Shown here piece by piece: positions 9,860 through 19,521 of a stretch of DNA of 64,000 nucleotides; within the stretch, counting starts at the first letter, position 1; each line of letters opens with the position of its first letter. The translations under genes and the position numbers were made by a program. The notes under the pieces are model-generated. The model searched no databases and was not told the origin of the DNA. It saw only the letters and a list, made by a program, of their open reading frames with translations. The DNA comes from Hyphobacterium indicum. Its GTDB lineage: Bacteria; Pseudomonadota; Alphaproteobacteria; Caulobacterales; Maricaulaceae. The stretch covers positions 682,001 through 746,000 of the forward strand of contig NZ_QBDX01000004.1 in assembly GCF_003129605.1 (NCBI RefSeq), in the 5' to 3' direction.

Positions 9860-9873
9860 TTGATGTTTGTCAA
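9860..9873. promoter_or_regulatory. FNR-type box upstream of moaA
   Basis: TTGATGTTTGTCAA matches TTGAT-N4-ATCAA at 9 of 10 defined positions. It is centred only about 33 bp before the likely moaA start, closer than a standard class II activator site would be. Confidence 0.65.
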
Positions 9874-9899
9874 GAAACACGCAATTCACGGAGCCGGTT

Positions 9900-10919
9900 T
9901 TGGACCGCACGATCCAACTTTCTGACAAGCCAAAGCTGATCGACCAGTTCGGGCGGCACATCACCTATCTGCGCCTGTCCGTGACCGACCGCTGCGATCT
10001 GCGTTGCGTTTATTGCATGAAGGCCCGGCCGGACTTCCTGCCCAAGTCGGAATTGCTCACCCTGGAAGAGCTGACCGTCCTGTGCGATGCCTTCATTGCC
10101 CGCGGCGTTGAGAAAATCCGCCTCACCGGCGGCGAGCCCCTTGTGCGCAAGGATATCCTCACCCTGATCGAGAATCTGGGCGCGCGCATCGGCAAGCCCG
10201 GTCTGAAAGAGCTCTGCCTGACCACCAACGCCACCCAGCTTCCGAAATATGCAGACCGGCTGGCGGCCGCCGGCATCCGCCGCCTCAATGTCTCGCTCGA
10301 TACGCTTGATCCGGATATCTTCAGCCAGCTCACACGGGGCGGAAAGCTCCGGCAGACACTGGACGGGATCGAAGCCGCCACGGCTGCCGGACTTCACGTC
10401 AAGATCAATGCCGTCGCCCTGAATGACACCAATGGCGCGCATCTGCCCGATCTGATCGCCTGGGCACATGGGCAAGGCCATGACATTTCGCTGATCGAGG
10501 TCATGCCGGTCGGGGAAATCGGCGTGAACCGCGCCAGCCAGTTCCTGTCACTACTGGATGTCCGCAAGGCATTGGAAACACGCTGGACGCTCGCCGACCT
10601 GCCCGATGATACCGGCGGTCCGTCCCGCTATGTGCGGGTGCAGGAAACCGGCGGGCGGCTCGGCTTCATCTCGCCGCTCACCGGGAATTTCTGTGCCGGC
10701 TGCAACCGTGTCCGCATGACCTGTACGGGGGAGCTCTTCATGTGCCTCGGTCAGAACGGATCAGTGGATCTGAGAGCGGCCATCCGTGACGGCGGCCCGG
10801 ATGCCGTTGACCGGGCGCTCGACCGGGCCATGGCCACCAAACCCTTGCAGCATGATTTCGATGTCTCGCCGGGCGCCACCTCGACTGTCACCCGCGACAT
10901 GGCCCGGACCGGAGGCTAG
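9900..10919 (+). CDS. moaA: GTP 3',8-cyclase MoaA (radical SAM)
   Basis: MoaA starts molybdenum cofactor synthesis by converting GTP to the cyclic precursor of cPMP. The radical-SAM motif CDLRCVYC follows the family-typical FGRHITYLRLSVTDR. The C-terminal second Fe-S cluster is seen as FCAGCNRVRMTC. A TTG start at 9900 is chosen because GGAG lies 6 bp upstream (9890-9893); this gives 339 residues, a normal length. An earlier TTG at 9867 would add 11 residues and overlap the FNR-type box. The gene is followed by moaD with 3 bp between them. Confidence 0.95.
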   Translation: MDRTIQLSDKPKLIDQFGRHITYLRLSVTDRCDLRCVYCMKARPDFLPKSELLTLEELTVLCDAFIARGVEKIRLTGGEPLVRKDILTLIENLGARIGKPGLKELCLTTNATQLPKYADRLAAAGIRRLNVSLDTLDPDIFSQLTRGGKLRQTLDGIEAATAAGLHVKINAVALNDTNGAHLPDLIAWAHGQGHDISLIEVMPVGEIGVNRASQFLSLLDVRKALETRWTLADLPDDTGGPSRYVRVQETGGRLGFISPLTGNFCAGCNRVRMTCTGELFMCLGQNGSVDLRAAIRDGGPDAVDRALDRAMATKPLQHDFDVSPGATSTVTRDMARTGG

Positions 10920-10922
10920 GAC

Positions 10923-11180
10923 ATGAAGGTGATATTGGAATTTTTCGGACCTGTCCGCGACCGGATGAGCGACAGCCCCGGCACGCTGACCCTTGATCCC
11001 GTGCCACACACATTTGACGCACTGATCTTGATGCTCGAAGACCGGCTGGAGAATGGCAGCGTCTTGCGCGACCCCCATCTGCGGTTCGCCATCAATGACG
11101 AGCTGGTCACGGCGGACGGAAAAATCACGCTCGGTGATGGAGACCGGATTGCCATTCTGTCACCGTTTTCGGGCGGATGA
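10923..11180 (+). CDS. moaD: Molybdopterin synthase small subunit MoaD
   Basis: This small ubiquitin-fold sulfur carrier has 85 residues and ends in the obligatory Gly-Gly (SPFSGG), the site of thiocarboxylation. With MoaE it forms molybdopterin synthase, which inserts the dithiolene sulfurs into cPMP. Its stop codon overlaps the moaE start (ATGATG at 11177). No moeB sulfurylase was seen in the window, so that activity must be encoded elsewhere. Confidence 0.93.
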   Translation: MKVILEFFGPVRDRMSDSPGTLTLDPVPHTFDALILMLEDRLENGSVLRDPHLRFAINDELVTADGKITLGDGDRIAILSPFSGG

Positions 11181-11638
11181 TGCCCACGGCAGATATCCTT
11201 CTCACCGGCGCACCACTGGATCCCGCCGAGCTGAATGCGCGTCTGCCGGCCACCGCCGGAACCGGGGCGGTTTCAACTTTCACAGGCTTGGTCCGCGGCA
11301 ATGGCGCACTCACCGCTCTGGAATTGCAGCATCACCCGGTCCTGACACTGTCCGCCCTGAACGTGATCGGTGAGACAGCCATGAAACGCTTCGACCTCCT
11401 GGCCCTGCTGATTGCGCACCGCTTCGGGCGCATGACCGTTGGCGAACCCATTGTCCACATTGCCGCAGCGGCCCCGCATCGCCGCGCCGCGCTCGACGCT
11501 GTCAGCTACACGATTGACGTTCTCAAAACCCGGGCCCCGTTCTGGAAACGCGAATGGCAGGGTGACACCGGCAAATGGATCGAGCCGACCGAAGAAGACC
11601 ATGAGAAGACCGCACAATGGCTGGGAGCAATGCAATGA
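11177..11638 (+). CDS. moaE: Molybdopterin synthase large subunit MoaE
   Basis: This 153-residue catalytic subunit of molybdopterin synthase shows the family patterns GAVSTFTGLVRG, IAHRFGRMTVGEPIV, and KTRAPFWKREW near the C-terminus with the catalytic lysines. Two adjacent ATG codons (11177 and 11180) could each serve as start. It overlaps moaD at the 5' end and moaB at the 3' end, consistent with tight translational coupling. Confidence 0.95.
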   Translation: MMPTADILLTGAPLDPAELNARLPATAGTGAVSTFTGLVRGNGALTALELQHHPVLTLSALNVIGETAMKRFDLLALLIAHRFGRMTVGEPIVHIAAAAPHRRAALDAVSYTIDVLKTRAPFWKREWQGDTGKWIEPTEEDHEKTAQWLGAMQ

Positions 11639-12150
11639 CCGGAATTCCCGAAACCGTGGGCTTTGCCGTCATGACCGTGTCGGACACACGCGATGCCAAA
11701 ACCGACAAGACCGGGCCCTGGCTGCGCGAACAGATCACCGCCGAAGGCCATGCCGTGATCGGGCATGCGATCATTCCCGATGACATCTCCGCCATCCAGA
11801 CCCAGCTGAAAGCCTGGATCACCGATCCCGGTATTCATGCCATTATCGCCACCGGCGGCACAGGCCTGACCGGCCGCGATGTGACGCCGGAAGCCTTCCG
11901 CCCGCTATTCGATAAGGAAATGGACGGGTTTGCGGCCGTTTTCCATCAGGTCAGTTTCAAATCCGTGGGCGTCTCCACCATCCAGTCGCGGGCCATCGCC
12001 GGCATTGCCGGTGGCACTTATCTCTTTGCCATACCGGGCTCCTCGGGCGGCTGCCGCGATGCCTGGAACCACGTCTTGCGTGATGAATTCGACCGCACAC
12101 ACGGACCGTGTAATCTGGTCGAACTGATCCCCCGGCTGACGGAGACATGA
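11635..12150 (+). CDS. moaB: MoaB/Mog-family molybdopterin adenylyltransferase-like protein
   Basis: This 171-residue protein has the MoCF-binding fold with the diagnostic [15 protein letters not shown] segment and a C-terminal [13 protein letters not shown] loop. Members of this family adenylate molybdopterin before metal insertion (Mog/Cnx1G) or are its less defined MoaB relatives. With moeA nearby and no mog seen, this gene may provide the adenylation step. The ATG at 11635 overlaps the moaE stop by 4 bp. Confidence 0.92.
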   Translation: MTGIPETVGFAVMTVSDTRDAKTDKTGPWLREQITAEGHAVIGHAIIPDDISAIQTQLKAWITDPGIHAIIATGGTGLTGRDVTPEAFRPLFDKEMDGFAAVFHQVSFKSVGVSTIQSRAIAGIAGGTYLFAIPGSSGGCRDAWNHVLRDEFDRTHGPCNLVELIPRLTET

Positions 12151-12151
12151 G

Positions 12152-12643
12152 ATGAGCCCCGCCCTCACCCATCAGGACGCACACGGCCGTGTTCATATGG
12201 TCGATGTCGCGGACAAGCCGGTCACCGGACGCCGCGCCGTCGCCGGTGCCCATATCGCCATGTCCGCAACCGCATTTGCGGCGATAAGTGCAGGTCAGGG
12301 CCCCAAGGGCAACGCCCTGCACACGGCCGAGCTGGCCGGCATCATGGCCGCAAAACAAACCGCCGGACTCATTCCGCTTTGCCATCCCCTGCCGCTCACA
12401 TCGGTCAAGTTGGTCATCGAGCCGGACAATGCCGGAACGGGATTTGATATCCGCGCCACGGTCGAATGCGACGGCAAAACCGGCGTTGAAATGGAAGCGC
12501 TGACGGCCGCCTCTATTGCCGCGCTGACGCTCTATGACATGACCAAGGCACTCGACAAGGCCATGACCATCAGCGCCATCCGCCTGCTGGAAAAGAGTGG
12601 CGGACGATCCGGCGATTACACCTGGGCACCGTCCGGCACATGA
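12152..12643 (+). CDS. moaC: Cyclic pyranopterin monophosphate synthase MoaC
   Basis: MoaC completes cPMP formation from the MoaA product. The 163-residue protein has the family signatures [13 protein letters not shown] and the following [19 protein letters not shown]. It starts one base after the moaB stop and overlaps moeA by 4 bp (ATGA at 12640). Confidence 0.96.
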   Translation: MSPALTHQDAHGRVHMVDVADKPVTGRRAVAGAHIAMSATAFAAISAGQGPKGNALHTAELAGIMAAKQTAGLIPLCHPLPLTSVKLVIEPDNAGTGFDIRATVECDGKTGVEMEALTAASIAALTLYDMTKALDKAMTISAIRLLEKSGGRSGDYTWAPSGT

Positions 12644-13830
12644 TCGGCCTGGACGAAGCCCTGCACCTCATCCGGACCGGCCTCGAGTCTGTGGAGGCGG
12701 AAGCACTGCCTCTGGCCGAAGCGCACGAGCGCACACTGGCCGCGCCGGTCATCGCCGCCCGCACCCAGCCGCCCTTCGCCGCGTCTGCCATGGACGGCTA
12801 TGCCGTCCGTTCGTCCAGCCTGACAGGACGACCCGTCAACTTGCGCCTGAGCGGCGAATCCGCGGCCGGTCATGCCAGTCCGGCCCGTGTCGGCGCGGGC
12901 GAAGCCTTCAGGATTTCCACCGGCGCGCCTGTGCCTGAGGGCGCTGATCAGGTCGTCATCCAGGAAAACTGCCAGCGTGACAAAGATAACATCATCACCG
13001 CTGAACCGGCCCGCCCGGGCGCCAATATCCGCAAGGCGGGTGTCGATTTTTCCAGCGGTGACAGACTTCTTGATGCCGGGTGCAAAGTGTCTGCCGCAGG
13101 TCTGTCGCTTGTGGCCAGCGCCGACCTGAGCACCGTATCCGTCTACCGCCGGCCACAGGTCGGTCTTCTGTCGACCGGTGACGAGCTGGTCGAGATCGGC
13201 GCGGCACCCGGACCGGACCAGATCATCAATTCACTCGGCCCGGGACTGACCGCCCTGGTCCAGGCATGGGGCGGCCTGCCCCGCTACCTCGGTATTGCCC
13301 TCGACGATGTGGCAGATGTCCGCGAAAAACTGCGGGCGGCGGAGGGGCTTGATCTCCTCGTCACCATTGGCGGCGCCTCGGTCGGCGATCACGACCACTT
13401 GCGCAGGGAATTCGCGGCGCTGGGCGGCGAACTGGTGTTCGAAAAAATCGCCATCAAGCCAGGCAAGCCGACCTGGTTCGGCCGACTTGGATCCACGCTG
13501 GTCCTCGGCCTGCCGGGAAATCCGGTTTCGGCCATGGTCATGGCCCGGCTCTGTCTGAAACCGGCGATGGACCGTCTATTGGGATCGGAAAATCCGGCGC
13601 TCTTCCTCAGCGCGCAGCTCGGCATTGATTTGCCCGCGAATGGTCCGCGCGAGAACATGATCCGCGCGCATTTCGATGCAGTGACAGGACAGATAGCGCC
13701 TCTGGACAATCAGGATTCTTCGGCCCTGTCTGCCCTGGTGGCGTCCAACGCCCTGATCCGGCGTCCAGCCAATGCCCCTGCCGCTGCGGCCGGCGAGAGC
13801 GTCAGCTTCCTGCCGCTGGATGCCGGATGA
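12640..13830 (+). CDS. moeA: Molybdopterin molybdenumtransferase MoeA
   Basis: MoeA inserts molybdate into adenylated molybdopterin. The 396-residue protein begins with the expected [14 protein letters not shown] segment and has the MoCF-binding motif ([12 protein letters not shown]) and [10 protein letters not shown], all in normal order. It overlaps moaC at the start and the TauE/SafE gene at the end, each by 4 bp. This completes the set mobA, moaA, moaD, moaE, moaB, moaC, moeA. Confidence 0.95.
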   Translation: MIGLDEALHLIRTGLESVEAEALPLAEAHERTLAAPVIAARTQPPFAASAMDGYAVRSSSLTGRPVNLRLSGESAAGHASPARVGAGEAFRISTGAPVPEGADQVVIQENCQRDKDNIITAEPARPGANIRKAGVDFSSGDRLLDAGCKVSAAGLSLVASADLSTVSVYRRPQVGLLSTGDELVEIGAAPGPDQIINSLGPGLTALVQAWGGLPRYLGIALDDVADVREKLRAAEGLDLLVTIGGASVGDHDHLRREFAALGGELVFEKIAIKPGKPTWFGRLGSTLVLGLPGNPVSAMVMARLCLKPAMDRLLGSENPALFLSAQLGIDLPANGPRENMIRAHFDAVTGQIAPLDNQDSSALSALVASNALIRRPANAPAAAAGESVSFLPLDAG

Positions 13831-14585
13831 CCGCGCTGGCGGGACTGGCGGCGCTGTTCTTTCTGACAGCGCTGGCCTATGCCATGGTCGGCTTTGGCGG
13901 CGGGTCGACCTATACTGCCCTGCTGGTGCTGGCAGACACAGATTACCGCATTCTTCCCGCCATCTCTCTGGCCTGCAATATCACCGTCGTGACCGGTTCC
14001 GTCATCCAGTATGGATTGTCCGGGCTGATCCGCTGGAAACGGCTCCTGCCACTCGCGGCCCTCTCGGTCCCCATGGCCTGGCTGGGCGGGCGGATGGAAA
14101 TTCCCGAACGCCTCTTCATTACGCTTCTGGGACTGGCCCTGTTGGCCTCTGCAGCCGCGCTCGTTTTCCGCAGACCCACCCCTGGCGGCCAGCCGGAACA
14201 TCTGCCCGTCTGGTCCGGGCCTGCCTTGGGTGGCGGCATCGGATTCCTCGCCGGTCTGGTCGGAATTGGCGGCGGCATATTCCTGGCACCGGTCCTCCAC
14301 TTCCTGCGCTGGGGTCCGGCGCGGGAGATTGCGGCGGCGGCTTCTGTTTTCATTCTGGTGAATTCAGTGGCGGGGCTCGGCGGCCAGATCCAGCGCCTTT
14401 CCGCTTCCGGCGATCTGGGTGCGGTGATCAGCTATTGGCCACTTCTGCCTGCGGTACTGATTGGCGGGCAGATCGGCGTCTGGCTGGGCCGGACGCGGAC
14501 ATCGGAAACCTGGCTGATCCGCCTGACCGCATTGCTTGTACTTTTCGTCTCGGTCCGCCTGCTCTGGCGGGCGTCAGGCCTCTGA
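13827..14585 (+). CDS. TauE/SafE-family sulfite/anion exporter
   Basis: This 252-residue integral membrane protein has about eight hydrophobic segments and the two-fold repeat typical of TauE/SafE. The segment AMVGFGGGSTYTALLVL in the first half is mirrored by GLVGIGGGIFLAPVLHFL in the second. The family exports sulfite or organosulfur anions. In a Moco operon an anion role linked to sulfur or molybdenum metabolism is possible but not shown. It overlaps moeA by 4 bp. Confidence 0.85.
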   Translation: MTALAGLAALFFLTALAYAMVGFGGGSTYTALLVLADTDYRILPAISLACNITVVTGSVIQYGLSGLIRWKRLLPLAALSVPMAWLGGRMEIPERLFITLLGLALLASAAALVFRRPTPGGQPEHLPVWSGPALGGGIGFLAGLVGIGGGIFLAPVLHFLRWGPAREIAAAASVFILVNSVAGLGGQIQRLSASGDLGAVISYWPLLPAVLIGGQIGVWLGRTRTSETWLIRLTALLVLFVSVRLLWRASGL

Positions 14586-14586
14586 A

Positions 14587-14970
14587 GTGATCCGGCACTC
14601 CGTACGCATCTTCTGGGCGCTGCTCGGCTGTTCTGCACTTGCCCTTGGCGTGCTCGGTATCGTCCTGCCTTTACTGCCGACCACGCCCTTCATTCTGCTC
14701 GCAGCCTATTCGTTCGCGCGCTCATCAAAACCCGTGTATGACTGGCTGCTCCGCCATCGCATTTTCGGACCGCTGATCGAGAACTGGCGGCGCTATGGCG
14801 CCATCAGCCGGCGCGCCAAAATACTCGGGCTGGCCTCGCTGATTGCCGTGTTTGCTATCTCTCTACAGCTCGGCGCGCCGCCGCATGCCGTGCTCATCCA
14901 AGCTGTCATTCTACCGCTCTGCGGCTTATTCGTCATGAGCCGCCCGCGTCCACCCGGCCGTCATAATTGA
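14587..14970 (+). CDS. DUF454 (YbaN-like) inner-membrane protein
   Basis: This is a small membrane protein of about 127 residues. A GTG start at 14587, just after the preceding stop codon, gives the family-typical beginning with GIVLPLLPTTPFILLAAYSFARSS. The run of prolines in LPLLPTTPF followed by a cytoplasmic loop and two more hydrophobic helices is the DUF454 hallmark. The function is unknown. In other bacteria the family is often near haem or anaerobic metabolism genes. Confidence 0.82.
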   Translation: MIRHSVRIFWALLGCSALALGVLGIVLPLLPTTPFILLAAYSFARSSKPVYDWLLRHRIFGPLIENWRRYGAISRRAKILGLASLIAVFAISLQLGAPPHAVLIQAVILPLCGLFVMSRPRPPGRHN

Positions 14971-14980
14971 TATTAGTCAA
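14967..14980. promoter_or_regulatory. FNR-type box upstream of the unknown gene at 15031
   Basis: TTGATATTAGTCAA matches the FNR/Dnr consensus at 9 of 10 positions. It overlaps the last codons of the DUF454 gene and is centred about 57 bp before the next gene. Class II spacing would give a transcript with a leader of about 16 nt containing the GAGGA ribosome site. Confidence 0.7.
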
Positions 14981-15030
14981 ATATAAACACCGATTGTCTA
15001 TCCCGGCCAAGGGCATTGAGGATCTTTACA

Positions 15031-15711
15031 TTGGCAATTGCTGAAAACCAGAAACCGGAGCGGCGCAGGATCAATCCGGGCATCGAGCACACGCCGGCGG
15101 CGGAGATACGTCGGCGGTTGACCGAGGCCGAATGCGCCGAGGCGGATCGGCAGATCAAGCTGATTATTGATGACCGGGTCCGCCATTCGGAGATTTTCAA
15201 ACCGGCTGCGATACAGGTGATCGCGGAATCAATACTGGTCCAACCAACGGTCGAGGCCGTCATAATGGAAGGCCCGCCTGCGGCCGCGGAGGAGAACCGC
15301 CGGCTCGGCCTGGGTGTGGGCATAACGGTCGGGTCGGCCTTTGCCAGCACTGTGCGCGACCTTCGGGGCGTTATGGCGATCCGCTTTATCGGTCAGATAT
15401 TCTCGCAATTGCAAACCCGCTACCGCTGCATTCTGCTACGGGCGCTCGGACGCCGGAACGATACCGCAACACGAAGGTTGTCGGTCCGGTTGCACGCTGC
15501 GGATTCGTCCTGTGTCGACAGTCTCGATTGTGATGGTCAGGTGTATGCTCTGGCTGATCTCCCCATCCTGCCTCTCCCGGGATGCCTCACACGCCAGTGC
15601 CCTTGCTCGCTGGAGCTGATCGATGAACAGGGTCACCACGCCGGAGCGAAACGCGGCGCATCGGGCGGGCTGACCGGCCGCGTCGCCCGGCTGTTCCGGA
15701 AAAACGGCTAG
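15031..15711 (+). CDS. Hypothetical protein with a C-terminal Cys-rich motif, FNR-box associated
   Basis: The predicted protein has about 226 residues; I do not recognise a named family. A TTG start at 15031 is preferred because GAGGA lies 8 bp upstream. The N-terminal half is charged and helical. A glycine-rich moderately hydrophobic stretch (LGLGVGITVGSAFAS) lies near residue 95. The C-terminal third has DLPILPLPGCLTRQCPC followed by SLEL, a Pro-rich cysteine cluster that could bind metal. No signal peptide or clear transmembrane helix is evident. The FNR-type box just upstream and the convergent NnrS gene suggest a role in anaerobic or NO metabolism. Confidence 0.6.
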   Translation: MAIAENQKPERRRINPGIEHTPAAEIRRRLTEAECAEADRQIKLIIDDRVRHSEIFKPAAIQVIAESILVQPTVEAVIMEGPPAAAEENRRLGLGVGITVGSAFASTVRDLRGVMAIRFIGQIFSQLQTRYRCILLRALGRRNDTATRRLSVRLHAADSSCVDSLDCDGQVYALADLPILPLPGCLTRQCPCSLELIDEQGHHAGAKRGASGGLTGRVARLFRKNG

Positions 15712-15871
15712 CGGTCGGGCCGCTCAGCATCGCCGCATCGCCGGGCGGAAGGTGCCGGTCTACAGCCTGACGAATCTGCCGCCCGAATTCTACGTTAACC
15801 GCCTGTATCTCACATCACTTCGTAAAAACCTGCCGGACTCTGATTGCAGATGAGGCCAGACACCGGCGCAA

Positions 15872-17053
15872 TTAGCCGGGGGCGCGAACGGGCGGTCTGG
15901 CGCCCCACAACATGGGGGCATATCCGGCGGCAAACAGCGCAAAGGCACTACTCCACAAAACAGCAGCAGAAATCAACAATACGGGCTCATTTGCCTGAAA
16001 AGCGGAGATCACGCGCAGCACAGCCCCCGCATGGACCAGCCCGTAGATCAGTGTTGTCAGCCGGCCGGCAGTCCTCGGCCGGCCCGTATGGCCCAGGCTG
16101 GCACGCGTCATCACCGCCAGCGTCATGCTACCAATCAATCCCGCCGCAATGGCGTGAAGACCCGCCGCGGCCGGCACATAACCGGGCAGGACGATGCTGG
16201 CTCCGGTCAGCGCCAGCGACACCGGCAGCCAGAGAAAGCCGGTATGCAGCGACCACACCAGCGGTTCACCGAACGTCCGGAAGCCTTTCCATCGCGCCAG
16301 CCGCGCAAACTGTCCGGCACCGGCCACCATCATCACCAGCCCGGTAGGGGCGGCGCAAGGAAAGACTGTCCAGCCGGTCACGGCAATGGCCGTCAGACCG
16401 ATCACCAGCATGTCGAACCTCTGCATGGGAGGAGCGAGACCCTCTACCGCTGCCGGTTGGTGCTGGGCCAGCCAGTTGCGCGTGAAGCTCGGCACGATCC
16501 GGCCGCCTATCAGGGCGATCAGAAGCACAGTCACCGCAAATGTCGCCCGAATGGCCGCGCCGCTGAATTCCGGAAAATGAAAGGCCAGATGGGACAGGGT
16601 GAACAGGCCGATCAGCACTGCGATCGGCAGGTTGCGCCAATTCTTCCCGGCGAGGATTTCACGAATAACAACCGCAGACAGGACCGGCAGAAAGGCATGG
16701 TCCAGCCAGCTGACCCACGGCCCGCCATCTGCCAGATACGCGGCCCGTCCGGCCAGCCATAGCCCGAAGAGTCCCGCCAGCCCGGCCCCCGCGACCGGTG
16801 CCCGTCCCGTCCAGTTCGGAATCGCGGTGAGTGCAAATCCGCAAATGATAGCGGCCAGAAAACCATAGAGCATTTCATGCGCATGGCCGGTCATGCCATG
16901 CAGGAATCCGGTCCAGCCGAGATATTCGGATATCCACAGGGGCACGAGCAAAGCCGCCCAGACCGCGCCGCCGAGGAAAAACGGGCGGAAGGCATTCTGC
17001 AGAATAGGTGGAGCGGAGCGGCGTTTTGCGCCGCGATCCAGAGATTCGGTCAT
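15872..17053 (-). CDS. nnrS: NnrS family haem/copper membrane protein
   Basis: This 393-residue protein has about twelve hydrophobic segments and the NnrS hallmarks. These are AFRPFFLGGAVWAAL near the N-terminus, GMTGHAHEMLYGFLAAIICG, and later histidine-bearing segments such as GGRIVPSFTRNWL and MTRASLGHTGR. NnrS proteins are linked to nitric oxide tolerance and are usually controlled by NO-responsive Crp/Fnr regulators, matching the regulator at 8591. No nir or nor genes are in the window. A degenerate FNR-like sequence (TTAAA-AAAT-ATCAA on this strand, 17072-17085) lies very close to the start codon. Confidence 0.9.
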   Translation of the reverse strand: MTESLDRGAKRRSAPPILQNAFRPFFLGGAVWAALLVPLWISEYLGWTGFLHGMTGHAHEMLYGFLAAIICGFALTAIPNWTGRAPVAGAGLAGLFGLWLAGRAAYLADGGPWVSWLDHAFLPVLSAVVIREILAGKNWRNLPIAVLIGLFTLSHLAFHFPEFSGAAIRATFAVTVLLIALIGGRIVPSFTRNWLAQHQPAAVEGLAPPMQRFDMLVIGLTAIAVTGWTVFPCAAPTGLVMMVAGAGQFARLARWKGFRTFGEPLVWSLHTGFLWLPVSLALTGASIVLPGYVPAAAGLHAIAAGLIGSMTLAVMTRASLGHTGRPRTAGRLTTLIYGLVHAGAVLRVISAFQANEPVLLISAAVLWSSAFALFAAGYAPMLWGARPPVRAPG

Positions 17054-17175
17054 GACAGGGGCGTCCCGCTAATTGATATTTTTTAAGTCTAGTAGTGACA
17101 ACCCTTCTGCATATGAGACGCATTGCCACGCCGGTGGTGCTGCGCTGTCTGGCGAAATCCGCCCCGTTATGGCGG

Positions 17176-19521
17176 TCAGCTGCATTTGGAGAAGGCGCAG
17201 CTGGTGCAGGTGTTGCAGCCTTCCAGCTGCATGATCGACGGTTGATGACATTTGGGGCACATCAATCCCGCGGGCGGTGATGTGATCTCCGCCACCTCGG
17301 CCCGGCTGGCGGTTATCCGGTCCTGGTCTGGCAGGATTTTCACCTCTGGACTGCCGTCTACCAGCGCGTTGAGATGGCGCTCGATGACACCGCCAATCAC
17401 GGCCAGAAGACTGGGCGCATAGCGGCCATTGACGAATGCACCGCCTTGCGGATCGAAGACCGCTCCGAGTTCCTCGGCGACGAATCTCACATTTCCGCCA
17501 CGGCGGAAGACGGCCGAGATCATCCGCGTCAGCGCCAGTGTCCAGGCATAGTGATCCATGTTTTTCGAGTTGATGAAAATCTCGAAGGGGCGGCGCAGCC
17601 GGACCGGTTCGCCCGCATCATCAACGCCCTCCTCCACAATGTCATTTATGGTCACATAGATGGCATGTTCACTGTGCGGCCAGCGGATCTTGTAGGTCTG
17701 TCCGGGCAATTCCTCGGGCCGGGGGGCGACAGCGGCAGACTCCTCCTTTGCAACGGTTTTCTCCTCTGCCGGCGGTGGGGCCGGCTTGGACAGAACCGCA
17801 CCCGTCGTGTCATTCGGCCGGTAGGTGGTGCAACCCTTGCAGCCCTGATCATAAGCCAGGCGGTAGACATCCTTGAAGGCGTCGAAATCGATGTCGTGCG
17901 GCAGATTGATGGTCTTGCTGATCGAGCTGTCGATCCATTTTTGCGCCGCGGCCTGCATGATGACGTGCTCGCGCGGGGTGAGGCCATCGGCTTCCACAAA
18001 ATAGTCCGGCAGTTCGGCGTCGCTGCCGAACAGTTCACGGAAGACCAGATAGGCATAGTCCTGAACTTCCTCGTCAACATGGGTTCCGTCAGTCTGGCGG
18101 ACCCTCCGGTTGAACGTGTAGCCAAACACCGGTTCGACGCCGCCACTGGTATTGTTCGCCAGCAATGAGATTGTCCCGGTGGGCGCAATTGATGTCAGAT
18201 GGCTGTTGCGGATACCATGCTCGGCGATCAGCGCCTGCACATCTGCATCCAGCGCCTGGACCATCGGCGTCTTGAGATAGTGTTCGGCTTCAAAAAGAGG
18301 GAAGGCTCCCTTTTCTGACGCCAGCATCGCGCTGGTCCGGTAAGCCTCGTTCGTGATCGCGCCCAGCCACGCCCCGACCGCTTCCACAGCTTCCGGTGAC
18401 CCGTAGCGGATTCCGCTCATGATCAGGGCGTCACCCAGCCCGGTCACGCCGAGCCCGAGCCGCCGCTTGTTCACGGCTTCCTCTTTCTGTTTGCGGAGCG
18501 GAAAATTGCTGACATCGATGACATTGTCCATCATCCGCACGGCCGTCGCCACGCAGGACCTGACGGCATCCAGATCGAGACGGGCGGATGGGCTGAATGG
18601 CTCGGCAACGAAGCGGCTGAGATTGACCGACCCCAGCAGGCAGGCACCATAGGGCGGCAAGGGCTGTTCACCACAAGGATTGGTCGCCGCAATATCTTCC
18701 AGCCAGGCAAGATTGTTTGACCGGTTTATGCGGTCGATGAAGATCACGCCGGGTTCCGCGAAATCGTAGGTCGCCCGCATGATCGCATCCCACAGCTCAC
18801 GCGCGCTTATGGTGTCATAAACCGTGCCATCAAAGTGAAGCGGCCAGTCTGCATCCTGATCCACGGCGTCGATCAGGGCATCACTGACAAGGACGGAGAG
18901 ATTGAACATCCGCAGGCGGTCACGTTCACGCTTGGCCTCGATAAAGGACAGGATATCGGGATGATGGTCCCGCATCACCCCCATCATGGCACCGCGGCGG
19001 GAGCCGGCACTCATGATCGTCCGGCACATCGCATCCCAGACATCCATGAAGCTCAAAGGACCGCTGGCATCAGCATCCACACCGGCCACACGGCTGCCTT
19101 TCGGCCGGATCGTCGAGAAGTCATAGCCGATCCCGCCGCCCTGCTGCATGGTCAGAGCGGCTTCCTTGAGCATATCGAAAATGCCGCTCAGACTGTCGGG
19201 GATCGTCCCCATGACAAAGCAGTTGAACAGCGTCACATTGCGGCCGGTTCCGGCTCCGGACAGGATACGTCCGGCAGGAAGGAAGCGGAAATCATCCAGC
19301 GCGTGCCTGAAGTGCCGTTGCCAATGACCGGCCTTCTTGCCTTCACAACGCGATAACGCACGGGCAATCCGGTCCCATGTATCTTCGATCGTCTCGTCGG
19401 AACGTGCATCATCCGCACTTTTGAAGCGGTATTTCATGTCCCAGATATCGGTGGAGATTTTCTGCAGGGGGATCACGGGACCTTCGTTTGATCTCTGCCA
19501 GTCCGCTTCCGCCGAATCCAT
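17176..19521 (-). CDS. nrdJ: Adenosylcobalamin-dependent (class II) ribonucleotide reductase NrdJ
   Basis: This enzyme reduces ribonucleotides to deoxyribonucleotides using a B12-derived radical, so it works without oxygen. The family motifs are present: FNCFVMGTIPDSL, QQGGGIGYDFSTIRP, SAGSRRGAMMGV, and the catalytic NPCGEQPLPPYGACLLGSVN. The C-terminus carries a CxxC-rich tail (CPKC, CNTCTSCAFSKC) expected for re-reduction by thioredoxin. The ATG at 19521 with GAGGG 10 bp upstream is preferred over an upstream in-frame start at 19575, giving about 781 residues. An FNR-type box lies 127-140 bp upstream. Confidence 0.95.
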   Translation of the reverse strand: MDSAEADWQRSNEGPVIPLQKISTDIWDMKYRFKSADDARSDETIEDTWDRIARALSRCEGKKAGHWQRHFRHALDDFRFLPAGRILSGAGTGRNVTLFNCFVMGTIPDSLSGIFDMLKEAALTMQQGGGIGYDFSTIRPKGSRVAGVDADASGPLSFMDVWDAMCRTIMSAGSRRGAMMGVMRDHHPDILSFIEAKRERDRLRMFNLSVLVSDALIDAVDQDADWPLHFDGTVYDTISARELWDAIMRATYDFAEPGVIFIDRINRSNNLAWLEDIAATNPCGEQPLPPYGACLLGSVNLSRFVAEPFSPSARLDLDAVRSCVATAVRMMDNVIDVSNFPLRKQKEEAVNKRRLGLGVTGLGDALIMSGIRYGSPEAVEAVGAWLGAITNEAYRTSAMLASEKGAFPLFEAEHYLKTPMVQALDADVQALIAEHGIRNSHLTSIAPTGTISLLANNTSGGVEPVFGYTFNRRVRQTDGTHVDEEVQDYAYLVFRELFGSDAELPDYFVEADGLTPREHVIMQAAAQKWIDSSISKTINLPHDIDFDAFKDVYRLAYDQGCKGCTTYRPNDTTGAVLSKPAPPPAEEKTVAKEESAAVAPRPEELPGQTYKIRWPHSEHAIYVTINDIVEEGVDDAGEPVRLRRPFEIFINSKNMDHYAWTLALTRMISAVFRRGGNVRFVAEELGAVFDPQGGAFVNGRYAPSLLAVIGGVIERHLNALVDGSPEVKILPDQDRITASRAEVAEITSPPAGLMCPKCHQPSIMQLEGCNTCTSCAFSKCS

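Noticed and set aside
15712-15871. Possible short gene between the 15031 gene and nnrS
   Set aside because: No frame with a ribosome site and coding character; nothing else recognisable.
17072-17085. FNR-like sequence before nnrS
   Set aside because: One arm matches (ATCAA on the minus strand) but the other is TTAAA, and it is only about 25 bp from the start codon. Too weak to list as a site.
17159-17175. Terminator after nrdJ
   Set aside because: CCGCC-N7-GGCGG directly at the stop codon is a weak 5 bp stem with only a short T-stretch on the transcript; common by chance in this GC-rich DNA.
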